The position numbers were made by a program, and so were the translations under genes. Shown here piece by piece: positions 24,325 to 27,309 of a stretch of 27,309 nucleotides of DNA; position 1 is the first letter of the stretch, and each line of letters opens with the position of its first letter. Origin of the DNA: an uncultured Clostridia bacterium (lineage in GTDB: Bacteria; Bacillota; Clostridia; TANB77; CAG-508); the NCBI GenBank assembly GCA_934155265.1, contig CAKPGU010000020.1, positions 1-27,309 on the forward strand, in the 5' to 3' direction. The notes under the pieces are model-generated. The model was not told where the DNA came from, did no database searches, and was given only the letters and a program-made list of their open reading frames with translations.

Positions 24325-25671
24325 ATGAAAACGCAAAAACAAAAACTATCAATTATTTTACTAATAAATATTTTTATAAGTATTTTATGTATATATTTAT
24401 ACCAATCAGGTATTTTTTATAAACTATCACCTCAAACAGTTTATACAGATGTTACACCAGCCGTATTATCACCAGTAAATGCTGAAGAAACAAATTTTAC
24501 AATTTATTCATCTGGTGCAGTATTATTAGACTCTTCAACTGGAAAAATGTTATATGGAAAAAATGAGAATAAAAAACTATATCCTGCAAGTACAACTAAA
24601 ATTTTAACTGCAATATTAGCAATTGAAAACTGTAGTTTAACTGATAAACTTACTGCTAGTTCTACTGCAATTACAGCAATCCCATCTGGATACTCAAATG
24701 CTGCAATTCAACCTGGAGAAACTTTAACAGCACAAGAACTTTTAGATTTATTTTTAATTCATTCGGCAAATGAAGTAGGCTATATTTTTGCAGAACATAT
24801 TTCAGGAAATATTGAAAATTTTGCTACATTAATGAATAAAAAAGCAACTGAATTAGGTTGTAAAAATACACACTTTACAAATCCAAGTGGATTACATGAT
24901 ACAAATCATTATTCAACAGCATATGATATGGCATTGATTGCAAGATACTGTATGAAAAATGAAACATTTAGAAATATTGTTTCTAAAACATCTTGTACAA
25001 TTGAGGCAACAGATAAATATCAAGAAAGATATTTTAAAAACACAAATGATTTAATTAATCCATCAAGCAAATATTATTATGAATATGCAATTGGAATAAA
25101 AACTGGATTTACAAGTCAAGCTAAAAATTGTTTAATTTCTGCAAGTAAAAAAGATGGTTTAGAATTAATTGCTGTTGCACTTGGTGCAGAAGCTACAGAA
25201 GATGGAAAAAGTGGAAGATATATGGACTCTATAAATTTATTTAATTATGGTTTTTCTAACTATAAGAACCAAAAAATTGCTACTGCAAATACAGTAATTG
25301 ATGATATAACTATTAATAATGCTACAAAAGATACAAAAAATTTATCATTACTTTTAAAAGATAGTATAACAGCTCTTACACCTGCTAATTTAGATTTAAA
25401 CAATTTGAATTATTCTATAGATTTGTATGAAAATATATCTGCACCTATTGCAGAAGGGGATAAACTTGGTAAAATAACTTATAATATTGATGGAATAAAT
25501 TACACTTCTGATTTAATTGCAAGTCATTCAGTTGATGAATCTAATAACTCTTTAATAATATTTCAAGTTATACTTGCTTTAATTGTTATATTAATATTGT
25601 TTAAGCTATTTTCTTCTAAGAAAAAAATTTCAAAAAGAAAAAAATCAAAGAACTATAATAAAATGATTTAA
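24325..25671 (+). CDS. D-alanyl-D-alanine carboxypeptidase (peptidase S11)
   Basis: This is a low-molecular-weight penicillin-binding protein that trims the terminal D-Ala from peptidoglycan stem peptides outside the membrane. All three active-site motifs are present: S89-T-T-K92 in PASTTKIL, S147-A-N in HSANEVG, and K259-T-G in GIKTGFTSQ. An N-terminal membrane segment (about 7-29) acts as signal or anchor. A second hydrophobic helix near the C-terminus (about 408-430) is followed by a Lys-rich tail, so the protein seems to be held in the membrane at its C-terminus too. Length is 448 aa. The start has AAGGAG eight bases upstream. It is transcribed alone, with its own promoter and terminator. 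It may correspond to DacF/DacB-type proteins, but the exact paralogue cannot be decided. Confidence 0.94.
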   Translation: MKTQKQKLSIILLINIFISILCIYLYQSGIFYKLSPQTVYTDVTPAVLSPVNAEETNFTIYSSGAVLLDSSTGKMLYGKNENKKLYPASTTKILTAILAIENCSLTDKLTASSTAITAIPSGYSNAAIQPGETLTAQELLDLFLIHSANEVGYIFAEHISGNIENFATLMNKKATELGCKNTHFTNPSGLHDTNHYSTAYDMALIARYCMKNETFRNIVSKTSCTIEATDKYQERYFKNTNDLINPSSKYYYEYAIGIKTGFTSQAKNCLISASKKDGLELIAVALGAEATEDGKSGRYMDSINLFNYGFSNYKNQKIATANTVIDDITINNATKDTKNLSLLLKDSITALTPANLDLNNLNYSIDLYENISAPIAEGDKLGKITYNIDGINYTSDLIASHSVDESNNSLIIFQVILALIVILILFKLFSSKKKISKRKKSKNYNKMI

Positions 25672-25682
25672 AATTTTTATTT

Positions 25683-25709
25683 GGAAGCCCTAAAACGGGC
25701 TTCCTTTTT
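25683..25709 (+). terminator. Intrinsic terminator of the D,D-carboxypeptidase gene
   Basis: GGAAGCCC (25683-25690) pairs with GGGCTTCC (25697-25704) around a 6-base loop and is followed by TTTTT on the plus strand. The hairpin also lies just past the stop of the convergent LCP gene, but no T-run follows on that strand. Confidence 0.88.
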
Positions 25710-27144
25710 ATTCATAATCTTTTCCGATTATAATTGTAATATCGACATTGCTTGAACTTACTGAACTTGATGAAACAGTGCCTACTCCAAGAATATCTTT
25801 GATATTATCTGTAATTTTTGTATCAACATCTGATTTATTTATTAGTGTAGTTTTTGGTGTACTTGTTGTTGTTGTTGTTTTTGTTACTTTATACCCTTTA
25901 GCAGTTAAAGCTTTCTTTACTTTTGTTAAAGTTGCCGTAGAATCAGAGCCATTTAGTATTTCTATTTTTATTTTTCCTGCTTCTGTTTTACTTATTTGAC
26001 CACTAGATGTATTACTTGTTGACGTGTTATTTGAACTTGTATTATTTTTTGATGTGTTTGTTGTATTTGTTGTATTTGAATTTATTGTATTTTTTTTATT
26101 TGTTGCCTCATTACTATCTTCATCACTACTATCATTTGTTCCATATAATTCCTCAATTAATTTTGCAGTTTCTTTTTTATCTGCAACAAAGAACCATAAT
26201 GGGTATGATGGTGTAGTTGATGGGCCATATGAAGCACCTGGTAATACAGCACTTTGAATATTGTTTATATCTATATTTACAGCATATGGTACATAATCTT
26301 TTATTACAGATACTGATAAATTTGTTTCAACATATTCATATGCAATGTCTATAATTTCTTTTACTTTTAATATGTTTTTGGCTTTCAATGTTTGTTTTGC
26401 AGTTTCAATCATAAACTCTCTTTGAGTTCTCATTCTTCCATAGTCATTTCCACCATATTCTTCTGGATATGTTCCTAAGTATTTTCCTGTTTTCTTATTT
26501 AAGTTTCCATGCCTATACCTTAATAATTGTTCTGCTTTATCTCCATCTAATTTCTGTTGTCCTTCTTTTAAATTAATATGTAAATCTTGTGATGGATCAT
26601 CATATACCATATCTATTGGTACATAGAAATCAACTCCTCCAATAACATCAACTAATTTTATTAATGCTTGATTATCAATTACCATATAATATTTTATATT
26701 TAGTCCTGTTATTTCATTCACTTTCTCTAATGTTTTTTCTGGACTTTTTTGATATAATGCATTTATTTTATCACTTCCAGTTCCTGTTTGCGGATTTTTT
26801 CCAACAAATGTGTCTCTTGGAATTGATAGTAATGATGCTTTTTGATTTTTAGGATCATATGTTGCAACTATTATTGTATCTGTAAGTTTTCCGCCATTGT
26901 CAGTACTTACTCCCATCAATAAAACCTGTATTTGCTCCAGATTCTTTAATGTTTCTTCATCATGTCCAACTAATGTCGAAAGTAATCCTTGTAATCCTCC
27001 ACCATTTTTTTGTACTTTATATGTTATTCCTGCTATTAGTATGATTAACACTAACAATAGCAAAATTAATATTCTTTTTAAAACTTTTGACTTCTTCTTT
27101 TTTTCTTTTTTCTTTTCTCTTTTGTTTTTTTGTTTTTCAGCCAT
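25708..27144 (-). CDS. LytR-CpsA-Psr (LCP) family cell wall ligase with LytR_C tail
   Basis: LCP proteins transfer lipid-linked polymers such as teichoic acid or capsule to peptidoglycan on the outer face of the membrane. The 478-aa protein begins with a highly basic cytoplasmic stretch and a membrane helix (about residues 25-45). The LCP domain follows (about 72-330), with SIPRDTFV and the Arg-rich RYRHG and GRMRTQREF segments that bind the pyrophosphate lipid. A Thr/Asn/Ser-rich linker (about 335-385) leads to a C-terminal LytR_C domain (about 390-478; KIEILNGS then VTKTTTT). The start has AGGAGG upstream. It is a single-gene unit with a strong promoter. The polymer it attaches is not known. 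Confidence 0.95.
   Translation of the reverse strand: MAEKQKNKREKKKEKKKKSKVLKRILILLLLVLIILIAGITYKVQKNGGGLQGLLSTLVGHDEETLKNLEQIQVLLMGVSTDNGGKLTDTIIVATYDPKNQKASLLSIPRDTFVGKNPQTGTGSDKINALYQKSPEKTLEKVNEITGLNIKYYMVIDNQALIKLVDVIGGVDFYVPIDMVYDDPSQDLHINLKEGQQKLDGDKAEQLLRYRHGNLNKKTGKYLGTYPEEYGGNDYGRMRTQREFMIETAKQTLKAKNILKVKEIIDIAYEYVETNLSVSVIKDYVPYAVNIDINNIQSAVLPGASYGPSTTPSYPLWFFVADKKETAKLIEELYGTNDSSDEDSNEATNKKNTINSNTTNTTNTSKNNTSSNNTSTSNTSSGQISKTEAGKIKIEILNGSDSTATLTKVKKALTAKGYKVTKTTTTTSTPKTTLINKSDVDTKITDNIKDILGVGTVSSSSVSSSNVDITIIIGKDYE
25990..26130. repeat. Low-complexity Thr/Asn/Ser-coding stretch
   Basis: Repeated TGTT/ATTTGTTGT-type triplet-rich sequence encodes the flexible linker of the LCP protein. 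Units are multiples of three, so length changes by slippage would keep the reading frame. Confidence 0.6.
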
Positions 27145-27175
27145 TTCTTCCTCCTAATTTTAAGTTAACAATTTT

Positions 27176-27204
27176 ACTATACCAAATTTTGGAGTAGATT
27201 TCAA
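27176..27204 (-). promoter_or_regulatory. Sigma-A promoter of the LCP gene
   Basis: On the minus strand TTGAAA (27199-27204), a 17-base spacer ending in TGG and TATAGT (27176-27181) form a good promoter with an extended -10. It lies 31 bases before the ATG at 27144. Nothing else was recognised between 27205 and the window end. Confidence 0.78.
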
Positions 27205-27309
27205 CACTTATTTCATTTTTTTTAGAATTTTTTTGTAGGTTAGTCAATCATTTGTCACAAATTATTTAAAATAAATACTTTGAGCACCTATATTGCAAAT
27301 AACGATTCT

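Noticed and set aside
25860..25890. Trinucleotide run in the LCP gene as a phase-variation tract
   Set aside because: Repeat units are three bases and encode threonines in frame, so slippage would change length but not switch the gene off.

Overview
The window is very AT-rich, with A/T-biased codons, strong AGGAGG-type ribosome binding sites, sigma-A-like promoters and U-tract hairpin terminators. Together with a pyruvate formate-lyase pair, an LCP wall-ligase, a D,D-carboxypeptidase and ComEA, this points to a low-GC anaerobic Bacillota (Clostridia-type) chromosome. The species cannot be named from the sequence. No rRNA, tRNA, CRISPR array, intact insertion sequence or phage module was seen.

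Region 1 (119-5030, all minus strand) is the conserved growth and envelope operon pyrH-frr-uppS-cdsA-...-rseP. Two things are unusual. A two-gene zeta-toxin-type module (63-aa small protein plus 333-aa P-loop kinase) sits between cdsA and rseP, where clostridia usually carry dxr. The rseP product lacks the usual PDZ domain. Upstream of pyrH, in place of rpsB-tsf, lies region 2.

Region 2 (5122-7829, minus) holds a large protein combining an R-S-E-type ADP-ribosyltransferase-like domain with an HD phosphohydrolase domain. A 150-aa partner of unknown function overlaps its 3' end. The 5' end of the large gene appears to be split by a +1 frameshift. A 63-aa orphan gene with its own promoter and terminator lies next to it.

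Region 3 (8259-13847) carries pflB-pflA (minus) and tex (plus), which diverge from two back-to-back promoters that are very good matches to consensus. A 193-bp near-palindrome follows tex.

Region 4 (13854-22167) is a signalling and secondary-metabolism block. It has an HD-GYP response regulator, two small plus-strand genes (an 87-aa unknown and a 78-aa XRE-type HTH protein), and a minus-strand operon. That operon encodes a single-module nonribosomal peptide synthetase with a reductive release domain (C-A-T-R), tightly coupled to a membrane histidine kinase. Such an enzyme should release an aldehyde or alcohol product, and the kinase may sense the product or a related signal.

Region 5 (22360-27144) holds cell-surface genes: an HtrA-like membrane-anchored serine protease, ComEA, a D-alanyl-D-alanine carboxypeptidase and an LCP-family cell wall ligase.

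The best candidates for something undescribed are the ART-HD protein with its partner, the toxin-type module inside the pyrH-rseP operon, and the NRPS-kinase operon.
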